54,135 nucleotides of DNA. Source: Cytophagales bacterium. Its GTDB lineage: Bacteria > Bacteroidota > Bacteroidia > Cytophagales > Thermoflexibacteraceae. Location of the stretch: the NCBI GenBank assembly GCA_004294445.1, contig REAZ01000029.1, positions 1 through 54,135 of the forward strand, read 5' to 3'. The notes below the pieces were generated by a model that was given only the letters and a program-made list of their open reading frames with translations, ran no database searches and had not been told where the DNA came from. The translations under genes were made by a program, and so were the position numbers. Below are positions 1 through 8,596 of this stretch, piece by piece. How positions within the stretch are numbered: the stretch's first letter is position 1; every line of letters begins with the position of its first letter.

Positions 1-75
1 CATATTTTATCTTGTCTAATAGCGTATCAATTTTACCCTAACAAACCAAATGTGTATTTTGAAAATTATGCCTAA
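1..75 (+). pseudogene. Transposase C-terminal fragment (cut by window edge)
   Basis: An open frame runs from base 1 to a TAA at 73-75 and encodes 24 residues ending LIAYQFYPNKPNVYFENYA. The stop lies 23 bases before the end of a terminal repeat (81-98), which is where the end of an insertion-sequence transposase gene should be. The short basic and aromatic tail resembles the C-terminus of DDE transposases, but it is too short to assign a family. The gene continues to the left of the window, so whether it is intact there cannot be seen. Confidence 0.5.
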
Positions 76-80
76 AAATA

Positions 81-98
81 ATCCCAAGTTCACGTTAA
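81..98. mobile_element. Right terminal repeat of an insertion sequence
   Basis: ATCCCAAGTTCACGTTAA at 81-98 is the exact reverse complement of 54038-54055 at the other end of the window. The orientation fits a right end here and a left end there. The outermost TTAA could be part of the terminal repeat or a target duplication. The uninterrupted relative of the other insertion site (41802-41805) also reads TTAA, which favours a TTAA target. Confidence 0.6.
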
Positions 99-118
99 GT
101 AATAAAACAAAAATAACC

Positions 119-175
119 GCCCCAACCCCAGCCCTTCCCCAGAGGGGAAGGGAGCAAGTCTTTCCCCTCTGGGGC
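119..175. repeat. GC-rich palindromic intergenic repeat
   Basis: This C/G-rich stretch stands out in AT-rich surroundings. CCCCAGAGGGGAA (137-149) pairs perfectly with TTCCCCTCTGGGG (162-174) across a 12-base loop, and a second nested stem (CCCTTCCCC / GGGGAAGGG) overlaps it. The CCCCAACCCC...GGGGAAGGG wording resembles the element inside kdpA at 45341-45420. It is probably one of the dispersed palindromic repeats common in Bacteroidota genomes. It could also help terminate the minus-strand gene at 235-1542. The remaining bases to 234 show nothing further. Confidence 0.55.
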
Positions 176-234
176 GACCGTCGCTACGGAAAGATTTAGA
201 TAGGGGCAAAAGTGCGTTTTAATTTGTTCAATTA

Positions 235-1542
235 CTATTTCAATTTGGAAAAATCAATGAGGGGCTGCTTCCCTATTGCATTTCTTGTAAATTTTTTATC
301 AATTACGGTAAAATCATTGTAAAATCCACAATTTTTCAAGTAAAAAGTATTCCCACTTGTGCCTCCGCTATAGTCTTTGCGAAAATTTTTCCTTGCCGTA
401 TCATCTGCTGTAAAAGTAATTGCTTTTAGCTCTGTCCATTTCCCTTGCTTATCCACTGCCCATTGATTTCCATAATACGCCATTCTCTCTGTATTTCCTG
501 TTTCAGGTATAAAATTTTCCAAAAATGAGTACAAATTAGTAAGGTAAGTAGAGGTTTTTGGGCGTTTGAAACTTGCAATTAGCTGCCAGTTGTTTTCCTC
601 TGGAATAAAAAAATAAGCTGTATAAATGGTATAATTGCCCTTTGCAGGCGCGCCTTTCAGCAGAAACTTGTAGGTATTTCCAGCTTTCCAGTTGTATTTG
701 AGGTAGCTTTGCCCGCCCGAACCTTCGTTCCCAAACTCGCCCGTATAAACATTTTTGCCTTTTTGCAATAAGATGATCTTTTCGTCTTCGGGAATCTTAT
801 TCGGGTCATCTGTTTGGTAGGAACTCCATACAGAAAAAATCACCCTCCTTTCTTCTTCGCTATTGACCTGCATCCCAAAATAGCCTTCTCCGAATCCGTT
901 TGCCATGAAGTAAGAACCAATGACATCATTATTTTTGGGTACATTTATTTCGCTATAAAACCATTCTATTTCTCCAAGCTCTTCCGTATCAAAATTAAGA
1001 TGCACAGAGGGTCCTCGCCGCCCCCAATAAAAAAAATCACCTATATCATTTTTCACATAAGACATATTGTCGGAAACTGCCGAACCGCTTACCTTCAAAC
1101 TCTTCAATACACCAAAGCTATCTCCTGACTTTTCTATGCCTTGAATTGAAATAGCAACATAGCCTGCCGCCCCAACCGTCCATTCGCCTGCATAATACTC
1201 CTTTTCTCCCTTCCCTTTGCTTACTATTTCTTTGCTTTTACCCAAAACAGTAATACTGATTTCATTGCCCTGATTGTCTGCATTCCAAAAAACGGATAGC
1301 TTGAGCGTGCCAGCTTGGGCAAGCCTCAGATAGGCAGTACAAATAGAAATGGGGTCAGTCCAGTTTGAAAGTCCCTCTTTTTCTATAGTTGCCCCGTTGT
1401 CTGCCCATGCATTCCCACCAATAGGAACATTTTGAGCATTGGCACTGTGCATATTTGCCTGTGCGAAAAGAGCCGAGCTTTTGCTATCCATCATACTGTT
1501 TAGAAAGACTAAAATGGTAGATAATATGGCTAATTTTTTCAT
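235..1542 (-). CDS. Secreted DUF3472/DUF5077-type protein
   Basis: This 435-residue protein has a hydrophobic N-terminal segment (about residues 3-30) that looks like a signal peptide. Residues about 40-150 resemble the DUF5077 beta-sandwich module (IGGNAWADNGATIEKEG...). Residues about 170-420 resemble DUF3472, rich in Trp, Tyr and Gly, with a typical segment around SYLKYNWKAGNTYKFLLKG. These modules are found together in secreted Bacteroidota proteins and are suspected, not shown, to bind carbohydrate or act at the cell surface. The ATG follows an AT-rich leader and gives the signal peptide its proper start. The gene stands alone and divergent from the SRPBCC gene at 1784. No catalytic residues can be named. 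Confidence 0.7.
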   Translation of the reverse strand: MKKLAILSTILVFLNSMMDSKSSALFAQANMHSANAQNVPIGGNAWADNGATIEKEGLSNWTDPISICTAYLRLAQAGTLKLSVFWNADNQGNEISITVLGKSKEIVSKGKGEKEYYAGEWTVGAAGYVAISIQGIEKSGDSFGVLKSLKVSGSAVSDNMSYVKNDIGDFFYWGRRGPSVHLNFDTEELGEIEWFYSEINVPKNNDVIGSYFMANGFGEGYFGMQVNSEEERRVIFSVWSSYQTDDPNKIPEDEKIILLQKGKNVYTGEFGNEGSGGQSYLKYNWKAGNTYKFLLKGAPAKGNYTIYTAYFFIPEENNWQLIASFKRPKTSTYLTNLYSFLENFIPETGNTERMAYYGNQWAVDKQGKWTELKAITFTADDTARKNFRKDYSGGTSGNTFYLKNCGFYNDFTVIDKKFTRNAIGKQPLIDFSKLK

Positions 1543-1783
1543 TGTTTTTATCTGTTTATGTAAAGTATTTCACTATGACTGTATGTCAAATATAAAATAA
1601 AATTCTCTATTTTTATCGTCTATGGCAAATGATTAAATAAGAATGTATAGACATTGCATTATATTTCTATCATGTTAGTTAGTTGCACTTTAATTTAGTT
1701 TGCTCATCACTTGCTTTATTGATAAAAGAAAGCTAATTTTCTTTCCGAAAATAATTATTCCCAAAACTATAAATACGATTACC

Positions 1784-2305
1784 ATGCAACTTAATGGAAG
1801 CCACACGCTCAATGCCCCTAAAGAACAAGTATGGGCGATGCTATTAGACCCTGAAACATTGACCAAGATAATACCGAGTTTGAAATCGTTAGAAGCAACC
1901 GAGTCGGGTATTTTCAAAGCTATTTGCGAAGTAAAAATGGGACCTGTTAGCGGTACTTTCGAGGGAACGATGGAAACTACCAAACTCGTTCCAACCGAAA
2001 GTTTTACGCTGATAATGAAGCAAAACAGCAAAATAGGCAATGTGGCAGCAGAGGGCAACATACACCTGAAGGCTATCAGCGAAACAGAAACAGAGATGCT
2101 TTTTGACGGAGAGGCAAATCTGTCGGGCTTGCTCGCTCGCACAGGGCAGCGTGTTCTTAGCGGTGTTGCCAATACTTTAGTAGGAATGTTTTTCAAAGCA
2201 TTGGAAAAGGAAATTGAGAACCATGCTACAAGAGAAATGAATGAAAACTCACCGATAGAAGAAAGTGAGAAAAAAAAGAGTTTTTGGTCAAAAATAGTGG
2301 GTTAA
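1784..2305 (+). CDS. CoxG-like SRPBCC family protein
   Basis: The 173-residue protein starts at the ATG at 1784, because the family begins with the strand MQLNGSHTLNAPKEQVWAML. The longer frame opens with TTG inside AT-rich leader and adds an implausible extension. The body has the START-like helix-grip pattern of the carbon monoxide dehydrogenase subunit G (CoxG) family: an early VWAMLLDPETLTKIIPSL helix, then strands with ...KMGPVSGTFEGT... and ...EANLSGLLARTGQRVL.... CoxG-type proteins bind hydrophobic ligands or help recruit molybdenum hydroxylases to the membrane. No CO dehydrogenase subunit is nearby, so its partner is unknown. The tail is charged (EESEKKKSFWSKI). It converges with the Crp/Fnr gene, 17 bases apart. 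Confidence 0.75.
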   Translation: MQLNGSHTLNAPKEQVWAMLLDPETLTKIIPSLKSLEATESGIFKAICEVKMGPVSGTFEGTMETTKLVPTESFTLIMKQNSKIGNVAAEGNIHLKAISETETEMLFDGEANLSGLLARTGQRVLSGVANTLVGMFFKALEKEIENHATREMNENSPIEESEKKKSFWSKIVG

Positions 2306-2322
2306 ATAGTAAAAAACACGAT

Positions 2323-3018
2323 TTAGTCGTATAGATTGCTCACCCTTTCCAAGCCCGAAAGGTTCAATACTTTGATGTGTCGCTTGTCTATCTCTATAAA
2401 TTGTTCGCTTTTCAGTTCGGAAAGCACTCGGATAACCGTTTCTTTGACCGTACCAACAAAACTTGCTAAATCTTCCCTTGTGAGGTTTATTACGCCTTGG
2501 GGTGTAGCCATTTGCCCTAAAAGAATAAGTGCTTCGGCTACTCTGCCTCTTACAGGCTTGTAGGCTATTTCCGCCATTTTGTTTTGAGAACGTTCTATGT
2601 CTTCGCAGAGTAGCTTCATCAGGGCTTCATAGAATCTATGATTGTTCGACGAAAGTTTGTTAAATTCATCTTTTGGAATAAGGCAAACTTTGCTATCTTC
2701 CATAGCAAACGCACTGCTCGAATAACGCTGCTGCATGATGAGCGATTTGTAGCCAATGACATCTCCTGCTTGGGCTATTCTTACGATTTGCTCTTTGCCT
2801 CCGCTTGCTTCTTTTACTACTTTTACCGACCCAGCATTAACGCAAAAAATTCCCAATGGCAATGCCCCTTCATGGAATAAAGAATCACCTCTTTTGTAGC
2901 TAATGCAAGTCTTGGTAGCATTAATTTCATGAACTTCTTCCGCAGTACAAAATTTAATCAAAGACTGATTGGAATTTTGACATTTGTTACAAAAAATATT
3001 ATCAATATGCTTTTTCAT
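2323..3018 (-). CDS. Crp/Fnr family transcriptional regulator
   Basis: The 231-residue protein has a cyclic-nucleotide-binding-type beta-roll (about 30-150) and a C-terminal winged helix-turn-helix (LTREDLASFVGTVKETVIRVLSELK, about 180-204). An N-terminal Cys-rich segment has C10-N-K-C13 and C24. Fnr proteins bind an oxygen-sensitive 4Fe-4S cluster through N-terminal cysteines plus one in the roll, and C102 or nearby cysteines could serve as the fourth ligand here, though the spacing differs from E. coli Fnr. It is divergent from the cbb3 oxidase operon with about 200 bases between them, which suggests it controls that operon in response to oxygen or redox state. The ligand is inferred, not shown. 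Confidence 0.85.
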   Translation of the reverse strand: MKKHIDNIFCNKCQNSNQSLIKFCTAEEVHEINATKTCISYKRGDSLFHEGALPLGIFCVNAGSVKVVKEASGGKEQIVRIAQAGDVIGYKSLIMQQRYSSSAFAMEDSKVCLIPKDEFNKLSSNNHRFYEALMKLLCEDIERSQNKMAEIAYKPVRGRVAEALILLGQMATPQGVINLTREDLASFVGTVKETVIRVLSELKSEQFIEIDKRHIKVLNLSGLERVSNLYD

Positions 3019-3130
3019 AATTTTGAGTAATTGTTTAAGTAATACAGTATTGTATTTGTCCTTAAAACCTTTAGCATATATACTTTCTTAGTAATAATTT
3101 AAAGACGTATATAGTAAGCAAATTTACTAA

Positions 3131-3177
3131 AAAGATGACAAAAATCATCTTTATTGCTGATAAATATCATCTTTATT
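3131..3177. promoter_or_regulatory. Candidate Crp/Fnr operator region before ccoS
   Basis: AAAGATGA (3131-3138) and TCATCTTT (3145-3152) form a perfect 8-base inverted repeat around a 6-base spacer. ATCATCTTTATT occurs at 3144-3155 and again at 3166-3177, 22 bases apart, about two helical turns. The site sits 72-93 bases before the ccoS start and in the gap shared with the Crp/Fnr gene. It is looser than the classic TTGAT-N4-ATCAA Fnr box. The operator role is inferred from position and symmetry. Confidence 0.4.
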
Positions 3178-3223
3178 TTGTTTTTCCTTGCCGTATTTTG
3201 TGAAAAGAAAAAAACACTACATT

Positions 3224-3376
3224 ATGGAAGTTATTTATGTTCTTTTAGCCATTAGTTTGTCCGTTTCTCTGCTCTTTTTGGGGGTCTTCATTTATAACCT
3301 CAAGCATGGTCAGTTTGACGACGACTATACGCCCTCTGTTCGGATATTGTTCGAAGAAAAGGGCAAAAAGCAATAA
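3224..3376 (+). CDS. ccoS: cbb3 oxidase assembly protein CcoS
   Basis: This 50-residue protein has one transmembrane helix (VIYVLLAISLSVSLLFLGVF) followed by ...HGQFDDDYTPSVRILFEE, the CcoS signature of a helix followed by an acidic segment. CcoS is needed to mature the haem/copper centre of cbb3 oxidase, probably during copper delivery. The ATG at 3224 is chosen because the upstream part of the open frame (from 3188) lies in the leader and is basic, which CcoS proteins lack. It is the first gene of the cco operon, 48 bases before the ccoNO fusion. Confidence 0.85.
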   Translation: MEVIYVLLAISLSVSLLFLGVFIYNLKHGQFDDDYTPSVRILFEEKGKKQ

Positions 3377-3424
3377 TTGGTAACAAATAATCTTGATAAA
3401 AATATATTCTCATTTTAAAACAAT

Positions 3425-5572
3425 ATGGAGCAAATGAAACCACTCATGACAGAAGCAGACACTGTCGAAAAAAGCGTAGAACGCTTCGAATATGATAATA
3501 CAATAGTCCGCAATTTTGGTTTGGCGACCCTCGTTTTTGGCTTGGTAGGTATGCTTGTCGGCTTAATAGTAGCCTTTCAATTGGTTTTTCCCGTCCTCAA
3601 TTTCGATTTGCCTTATACCACTTTTGGCAGGATTCGCCCTTTGCATACCAACGCAATTATTTTTGCCTTTGTAGGGAATGGTATTTTTGCTGGTGTTTAT
3701 TATTCTTTGCAGCGTGTCTGCCGAACTCGTATGTTTAGCGACAACCTAAGTAAGATTCACTTTTGGGGTTGGCAGCTTATTATTTTGTCTGCCGCTATCA
3801 CTCTTCCTTTGGGCATCACTACTTCGAAAGAGTACGCCGAACTGGAGTGGCCTATAGACATTGCGATTGCCCTGATTTGGGTAGTTTTTGGTATCAATTT
3901 GTTAGGGACGATTATCAAAAGACGAGAAAAGCATATTTATGTGGCGGCATGGTTTTACATTGCTACTTTTGTAACCGTAGCTATTTTGCATATTTTTAAC
4001 TCATTTGAGTTACCCGTAACTTTCTTTAAAAGCTATTCTGCGTATGCGGGCGTGCAAGATGCTTTGGTGCAGTGGTGGTACGGGCATAATGCTGTGGCTT
4101 TTTTCCTCACTACCCCATTTTTGGGGATGATGTATTATTTCTTGCCTAAAATGGCGAATAGACCTGTCTATTCTTATAAACTTTCTATTTTGCACTTTTG
4201 GACGTTGATATTCCTTTATATTTGGGCAGGCCCTCATCACTTGCTTTATACTTCTTTGCCTGATTGGGTGCAGTCTTTGGGTGTTGTTTTTTCGGTAATG
4301 CTCATAGCTCCATCTTGGGGCGGAATGATTAATGGCTTGCTGACTTTGCGTGGGGCATGGGATAGGGTTCGTGAAGATGTTATCCTCAAATTTATGGTAG
4401 TTTCGCTTACTGCCTATGGTATGGCTACTTTCGAAGGACCGATGCTTTCTTTGAAAAACGTAAATGCTATCGCTCACTTTACAGACTGGATAGTAGCTCA
4501 CGTACACGTAGGCGCACTTGGTTTCAACGGATTTATGCTTTTTGCAATAGCTTATTGGTTAGTGCCAAGACTTTATAGCACTACTTTGTATTCTAAATCT
4601 TTGGCTTCTGTTCATTTTTGGCTCGGCACTTTAGGTATCTTGTTTTACGCTATTCCTATGTATTGGGCAGGCTTTACGCAGGGCTTGATGTGGAAAGAGT
4701 TCACTCCCGAAGGCGTACTTCGCTACCCAAATTTCTTGGAAACCGTAACTCGCGTAATTCCTTTGTATGCCGCAAGAGGCGTAGGTGGCACTTTTTATCT
4801 TGCAGGATTTATTGTCATGCTTTATAACTTATTAAAAACTGCACAGCAAGGTTCTTTCTTGGCAAATGAGGCTACGGAGGCTACGGTTTATAAAAATGTA
4901 AGCCATAAGGGAGAACATTGGCACAAAGTTTTTGAAAATCGCCCTATTCTGATGATGATTACTTCGCTTGTTGTTGTTTCTATCGGTGGCTTGGTACAGA
5001 TAATACCTACTTTGCTCATCAAAAGTAACATTCCTACGATTGCATCTGTTCAGCCTTACACGCCATTGGAATTAGAGGGCAGAGATTTGTACATCAAAGA
5101 GGGTTGTAATAACTGCCATTCACAGATGATTCGCCCCTTCCGCTCGGAAACCGAACGCTATGGCGAATACTCCAAATCTGGCGAATATGTTTATGACCAC
5201 CCGTTTTTATGGGGTTCTAAGCGAACAGGTCCCGATTTGATGCGTGAAGGTGGCAAATATCCGAACTCTTGGCACTACTTCCACATGCGGGAATCTACCT
5301 CTATGTCGCCGGGGTCTATCATGCCGAATTATGGCTGGCTACACGAGAATGAGTTGGATATTACCAATACTCAAGACAAAATGAAAGCAATGCAAACACT
5401 TGGCGTACCTTATACAGCTATGCGTATCTCTAACGCTCCCGCCGAACTCAAAGAGCAAGCGCAAGCGATTGCCGATAACTTGAAGGCTGAAAAAATAGAG
5501 GTAAAATCTGACAGGGAAATCATCGCCCTCATTGCCTATCTGCAAAGAATGGGAACTGACATTAAAAAGTAG
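3425..5572 (+). CDS. ccoNO: Fused cbb3 oxidase subunits I and II (CcoN-CcoO)
   Basis: The 715-residue protein joins two subunits that are separate in Proteobacteria. Residues about 25-480 are the 12-helix haem-copper CcoN core, with HTNAI, WWYGHNAVAFFLT and IVAHVHVGALGFNG segments carrying the haem b and CuB histidines. After a linker, a transmembrane helix near 505-525 leads into CcoO, with one c-type haem site C561-N-N-C564-H565 and the conserved GPDLMREGGKYPNSWHY and MPNYGW segments, where Met is the likely axial ligand. The oxidase reduces oxygen to water with high affinity and pumps protons in the inner membrane. The fusion is a known Bacteroidota arrangement. The ATG at 3425 is the only sensible start. 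It is followed by ccoQ- and ccoP-type genes. Confidence 0.95.
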   Translation: MEQMKPLMTEADTVEKSVERFEYDNTIVRNFGLATLVFGLVGMLVGLIVAFQLVFPVLNFDLPYTTFGRIRPLHTNAIIFAFVGNGIFAGVYYSLQRVCRTRMFSDNLSKIHFWGWQLIILSAAITLPLGITTSKEYAELEWPIDIAIALIWVVFGINLLGTIIKRREKHIYVAAWFYIATFVTVAILHIFNSFELPVTFFKSYSAYAGVQDALVQWWYGHNAVAFFLTTPFLGMMYYFLPKMANRPVYSYKLSILHFWTLIFLYIWAGPHHLLYTSLPDWVQSLGVVFSVMLIAPSWGGMINGLLTLRGAWDRVREDVILKFMVVSLTAYGMATFEGPMLSLKNVNAIAHFTDWIVAHVHVGALGFNGFMLFAIAYWLVPRLYSTTLYSKSLASVHFWLGTLGILFYAIPMYWAGFTQGLMWKEFTPEGVLRYPNFLETVTRVIPLYAARGVGGTFYLAGFIVMLYNLLKTAQQGSFLANEATEATVYKNVSHKGEHWHKVFENRPILMMITSLVVVSIGGLVQIIPTLLIKSNIPTIASVQPYTPLELEGRDLYIKEGCNNCHSQMIRPFRSETERYGEYSKSGEYVYDHPFLWGSKRTGPDLMREGGKYPNSWHYFHMRESTSMSPGSIMPNYGWLHENELDITNTQDKMKAMQTLGVPYTAMRISNAPAELKEQAQAIADNLKAEKIEVKSDREIIALIAYLQRMGTDIKK

Positions 5573-5707
5573 TAAAAAAAGAATTACTAATGACCAATGG
5601 CTAATAGTCTAATGATTTGCTAAAGTTATCAAGTAATTTTAAGTAGTCATAAAAGCATTAAAAATTATCATTAGTAATTCATTATCAAAAAATTAATTAT
5701 TAAGATT

Positions 5708-5881
5708 ATGTTCAAACAACACTTGGCAGGAGTTACGGGCTATGATGCCTACCTGATATTTTCCTTACTGATTTTCTTGCTATTTTTCATAGCGGTTGCA
5801 GTCCGCTTGTGGTTCTTTGATAAAAAAGAAATTAACTACTTGAAAAATATCCCACTCGAAAAATCGGATATTGAGCAGTAA
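5708..5881 (+). CDS. ccoQ: CcoQ-like small membrane subunit
   Basis: This 57-residue frame runs MFKQHLAGVTGYDAYLIFSL, then a hydrophobic helix (IFLLFFIAVAVRLWFF), then a charged tail ending LEKSDIEQ. A single helix followed by a charged tail, placed between ccoNO and ccoP, is what CcoQ/FixQ looks like. In other bacteria CcoQ stabilises the assembled cbb3 oxidase. Sequence conservation in this family is weak, so the name rests mainly on position and topology. The 135-base gap before it contains AT-rich ATTACTAAT-type repeats and no other gene. Confidence 0.65.
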   Translation: MFKQHLAGVTGYDAYLIFSLLIFLLFFIAVAVRLWFFDKKEINYLKNIPLEKSDIEQ

Positions 5882-5926
5882 GCAACTATTTATTAAGCAT
5901 TTAAATAAAAAAATTAAGATAAAAAC

Positions 5927-6703
5927 ATGAAAATATACACACAAGTTTTTGTAGCAATGTTCCAAAATGACGGCGATATACTCTTGTTGGCTGCTATAGC
6001 TATCCTGATATGTATTATTTTTGTACTATTAGTGATGGTTATGTCTTTGGCGGGTATGATAGGAAGTATGTCTGACGTGGCAGGCAAGGCAACCCCCGAT
6101 ATGGATAAATTTTGGCAAAAGATAGGCGGACTCAAGCCACTTGCCCAAGAAAAAGAACTGCTTTTGAACGAAGATTATGACGGTATCCAAGAATTAGATA
6201 ATCCCGTTCCTGCATGGTTTAATGCACTTTTCTACGGAACTGTAGCTTTCGGGCTTGTTTATTTGCTGGTCTATCATAATTGGAACTTAGCCCCTATGCA
6301 AAAGCAAGAGTATGACACCGAAGTATTTGCAGCCCAATTAGCTACGCAGGAGCGATTGAAAAATTCTCCCGTTGATGACATTAACGAAAATAATATCAAA
6401 GAAAGCAAAGAGGAAGGTGTTCTTGCTGCGGGGAAAGGAACTTACGTGCAGTATTGTGCTGCCTGCCACGGACAAGCGGGTGAAGGCGGCGTAGGACCTA
6501 ACCTCACAGATGATTATTGGCTACATGGTGGCGAACTTGCTGCCGTATTCAAAACTATTAAGTATGGTGTCCCTGAAAAAGGCATGGTAGCATGGGGAAC
6601 GCAACTTACGCCCACGCAGATGAGCAATATTGCTAACTTTATAACCTCCCTCAAAGGTACTAACCCTCCGAACGGCAAAGCACCGCAAGGAGATAAAATG
6701 TAA
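5927..6703 (+). CDS. ccoP: cbb3 oxidase cytochrome c subunit III (CcoP)
   Basis: The 258-residue protein has two N-terminal transmembrane helices (about 18-45 and 100-118) around the CcoP signature DGIQELDNPVPAWFNALFYG, then one cytochrome c domain with C177-A-A-C180-H181 and a C-terminal Met ligand region (PEKGMVAWGTQL). CcoP carries electrons from soluble or membrane cytochromes into CcoO. Proteobacterial CcoP usually has two haems. This one has a single CxxCH, as often seen in Bacteroidota. It lies between the ccoQ-like gene and ccoG with short gaps, so co-transcription is likely. Confidence 0.93.
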   Translation: MKIYTQVFVAMFQNDGDILLLAAIAILICIIFVLLVMVMSLAGMIGSMSDVAGKATPDMDKFWQKIGGLKPLAQEKELLLNEDYDGIQELDNPVPAWFNALFYGTVAFGLVYLLVYHNWNLAPMQKQEYDTEVFAAQLATQERLKNSPVDDINENNIKESKEEGVLAAGKGTYVQYCAACHGQAGEGGVGPNLTDDYWLHGGELAAVFKTIKYGVPEKGMVAWGTQLTPTQMSNIANFITSLKGTNPPNGKAPQGDKM

Positions 6704-6708
6704 AAAAA

Positions 6709-8088
6709 ATGGATTTCAGAGATACAATCGGTGTATTAGACAAAAAAGGTGGCGTAAAAAGAATGTACCCCAAAAGTGTAGATGGCGTACTATTCAAGGC
6801 GAGAAATGCCTTCGGACTTACTTTAGTTGCTTTTTTGTTTGCTGCTCCTTTTGTCCAAATCAACGGACAACAAGCTCTCCTTTTTAATATCTTAGAGCGA
6901 AAATTTGTGATTTTTGGGCAAATATTTTTCCCACAAGATTTCTATATTTTTGCCTTAGCAATGCTAACTTTTTTAGTTTTTATTATTCTTTTTACTGTTG
7001 TTTTCGGACGAGTATTTTGTGGGTGGGCTTGCCCCCAAACAGTATTTTTAGAACTAATTTTCAGAAGGATAGAGTTTTGGATAGAAGGAGATGCCAATGC
7101 CCAACGCAGGCTGAACGAAGGCGACTGGACTACGGAAAAAATCTGGAAAAAAACATTAAAACATACTATTTTTTGGATAGTTTCCTTTTCTATTGCCAAT
7201 ATTTTCTTGGCTTATTTGGTAGGGACAGCAGAGTTGCAAAAATTAGTAACGCACTCTCCGCTTGATAGCCCGACACTATTCGTGAGTTTGCTTATCTTTA
7301 CAGGTGCTTTTTATTACGTTTTTGCACATTTTCGCGAATTGGTTTGCATCATAGTATGCCCTTACGGTCGTTTGCAAAGCGTATTACTGGACAATAAAAG
7401 CATTGTAGTTGCTTACGATTTTGTTCGGGGGGAGCCGCGTGGGAAGATGAACAAAAATGAACCAGCTTCTACTCCTCCCAAAGGAGATTGTATTGCTTGC
7501 GGTTTATGCGTGCAGGTATGCCCAACGGGGATTGATATTCGCAACGGCACACAGTTAGAATGTATCAACTGCACAGCTTGTATCGATGCCTGTGATGAGG
7601 TAATGGTGAAAATAGGCAGACCTAAAAAACTCATTCGCTACGATTCTATCGAGGGAATTACACAGAAAAAGCCTTTGAGATTTACCGCCCGCATTGCCGC
7701 CTACTCCACAGTATTGGTGCTTTTGCTTGGGCTACTCACCTATTTCCTACTGAGTCGGAAAGAGGTAGAAATGACTGTATTCAGAACGCAAGGCTTGCTT
7801 TTTCAACAGCCTGACTCCCTGACTATCAGTAATTTGTATAATTTAGAAATTGTAAATAAAACAAATGAAAAATTGGATTTGGTGCTAAAAGTAAAAGATG
7901 GAACGGTAAAAATGGTAAGTCAGGATACAAGAATCTCCGTAATAGGGCAAGGCACAGTAAAGACTTCATTTTTTATACTGATTCAAAAAAAAGACATACA
8001 TAGCTATAAAACAAAACTAAAAATAGAAGCATACGACGCTAACGGAAAGCTCATCACAGACGCAGAAACTTCGTTTGCCTCACCTTAA
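6709..8088 (+). CDS. ccoG: cbb3 oxidase accessory ferredoxin CcoG (FixG/RdxA)
   Basis: The 459-residue membrane protein has several helices in the first 200 residues with the CcoG motif VFCGWACPQTVFLE, a double ferredoxin-type cluster region (CIACGLCVQVCPTG then CINCTACIDACD), another helix near 335-355, and a periplasmic Ig-like C-terminal domain. CcoG is a copper(II) reductase that supports delivery of copper to the cbb3 oxidase. The start ATG at 6709 lies only 5 bases after the ccoP stop. ccoH follows 12 bases later. Confidence 0.93.
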   Translation: MDFRDTIGVLDKKGGVKRMYPKSVDGVLFKARNAFGLTLVAFLFAAPFVQINGQQALLFNILERKFVIFGQIFFPQDFYIFALAMLTFLVFIILFTVVFGRVFCGWACPQTVFLELIFRRIEFWIEGDANAQRRLNEGDWTTEKIWKKTLKHTIFWIVSFSIANIFLAYLVGTAELQKLVTHSPLDSPTLFVSLLIFTGAFYYVFAHFRELVCIIVCPYGRLQSVLLDNKSIVVAYDFVRGEPRGKMNKNEPASTPPKGDCIACGLCVQVCPTGIDIRNGTQLECINCTACIDACDEVMVKIGRPKKLIRYDSIEGITQKKPLRFTARIAAYSTVLVLLLGLLTYFLLSRKEVEMTVFRTQGLLFQQPDSLTISNLYNLEIVNKTNEKLDLVLKVKDGTVKMVSQDTRISVIGQGTVKTSFFILIQKKDIHSYKTKLKIEAYDANGKLITDAETSFASP

Positions 8089-8100
8089 ACATTAATTCGA

Positions 8101-8520
8101 ATGAAATACGTAAGCATTGCCATTGCTATATTTGTACTAATCATGGTCTGGATGGGCTACGAGATGGTTTTCTCGACCAACGAAACGCCACAAGAAGATT
8201 ATTATGAGCAAGATTTGGGCTACGACAAACTCCAAGAAGCACAACAAAATGTAGCGAAATTGTCTGCAAAGCCCATCATTAAGCATGATAAAAGTGTCAA
8301 TTTCATAGAAGTTACTTTGCCAACAGAAATAAAAAATCCCGAAGGGCGTTTGCAAATTTTGAAGACTTCAGACCAGTCGCAAGATATTAGTTTTCAGCTT
8401 ACTGCCGAAAATATACAGCAGTTTACCTTGCCTGCAAACCTCAAAGGCTTATGCAATATTATTATTTCTTGGAAAAGCGAAGGGAAAAACTTTTTATATA
8501 AAGAAAAAATAATGCTCTAA
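8101..8520 (+). CDS. ccoH: FixH/CcoH family protein
   Basis: This 139-residue protein has one N-terminal membrane helix (ISIAIFVLIMVWMGYEMV-type, residues 4-24) then the family pattern ...PQEDYYEQDLGYDKLQEAQ, followed by a periplasmic beta domain. FixH/CcoH proteins help assemble and stabilise cbb3 oxidase. It is the sixth gene of the cco operon, directly after ccoG and before a SafE-like transporter. Sequence similarity to proteobacterial FixH is modest, but the YYxxDLxYxxxxxA motif is typical. Confidence 0.85.
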   Translation: MKYVSIAIAIFVLIMVWMGYEMVFSTNETPQEDYYEQDLGYDKLQEAQQNVAKLSAKPIIKHDKSVNFIEVTLPTEIKNPEGRLQILKTSDQSQDISFQLTAENIQQFTLPANLKGLCNIIISWKSEGKNFLYKEKIML

Positions 8521-8596
8521 GCATAAATCTGGGCAAAAAAACATTAAACACTTGAACCTTGAACTTTAAACACTTAAAAATCAAACATTTGAATTT

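Noticed and set aside
4010..4507. 165-residue minus-strand frame opposite ccoNO
   Set aside because: It is antisense to conserved oxidase helices and has a biased, unlikely composition, so it is a shadow.
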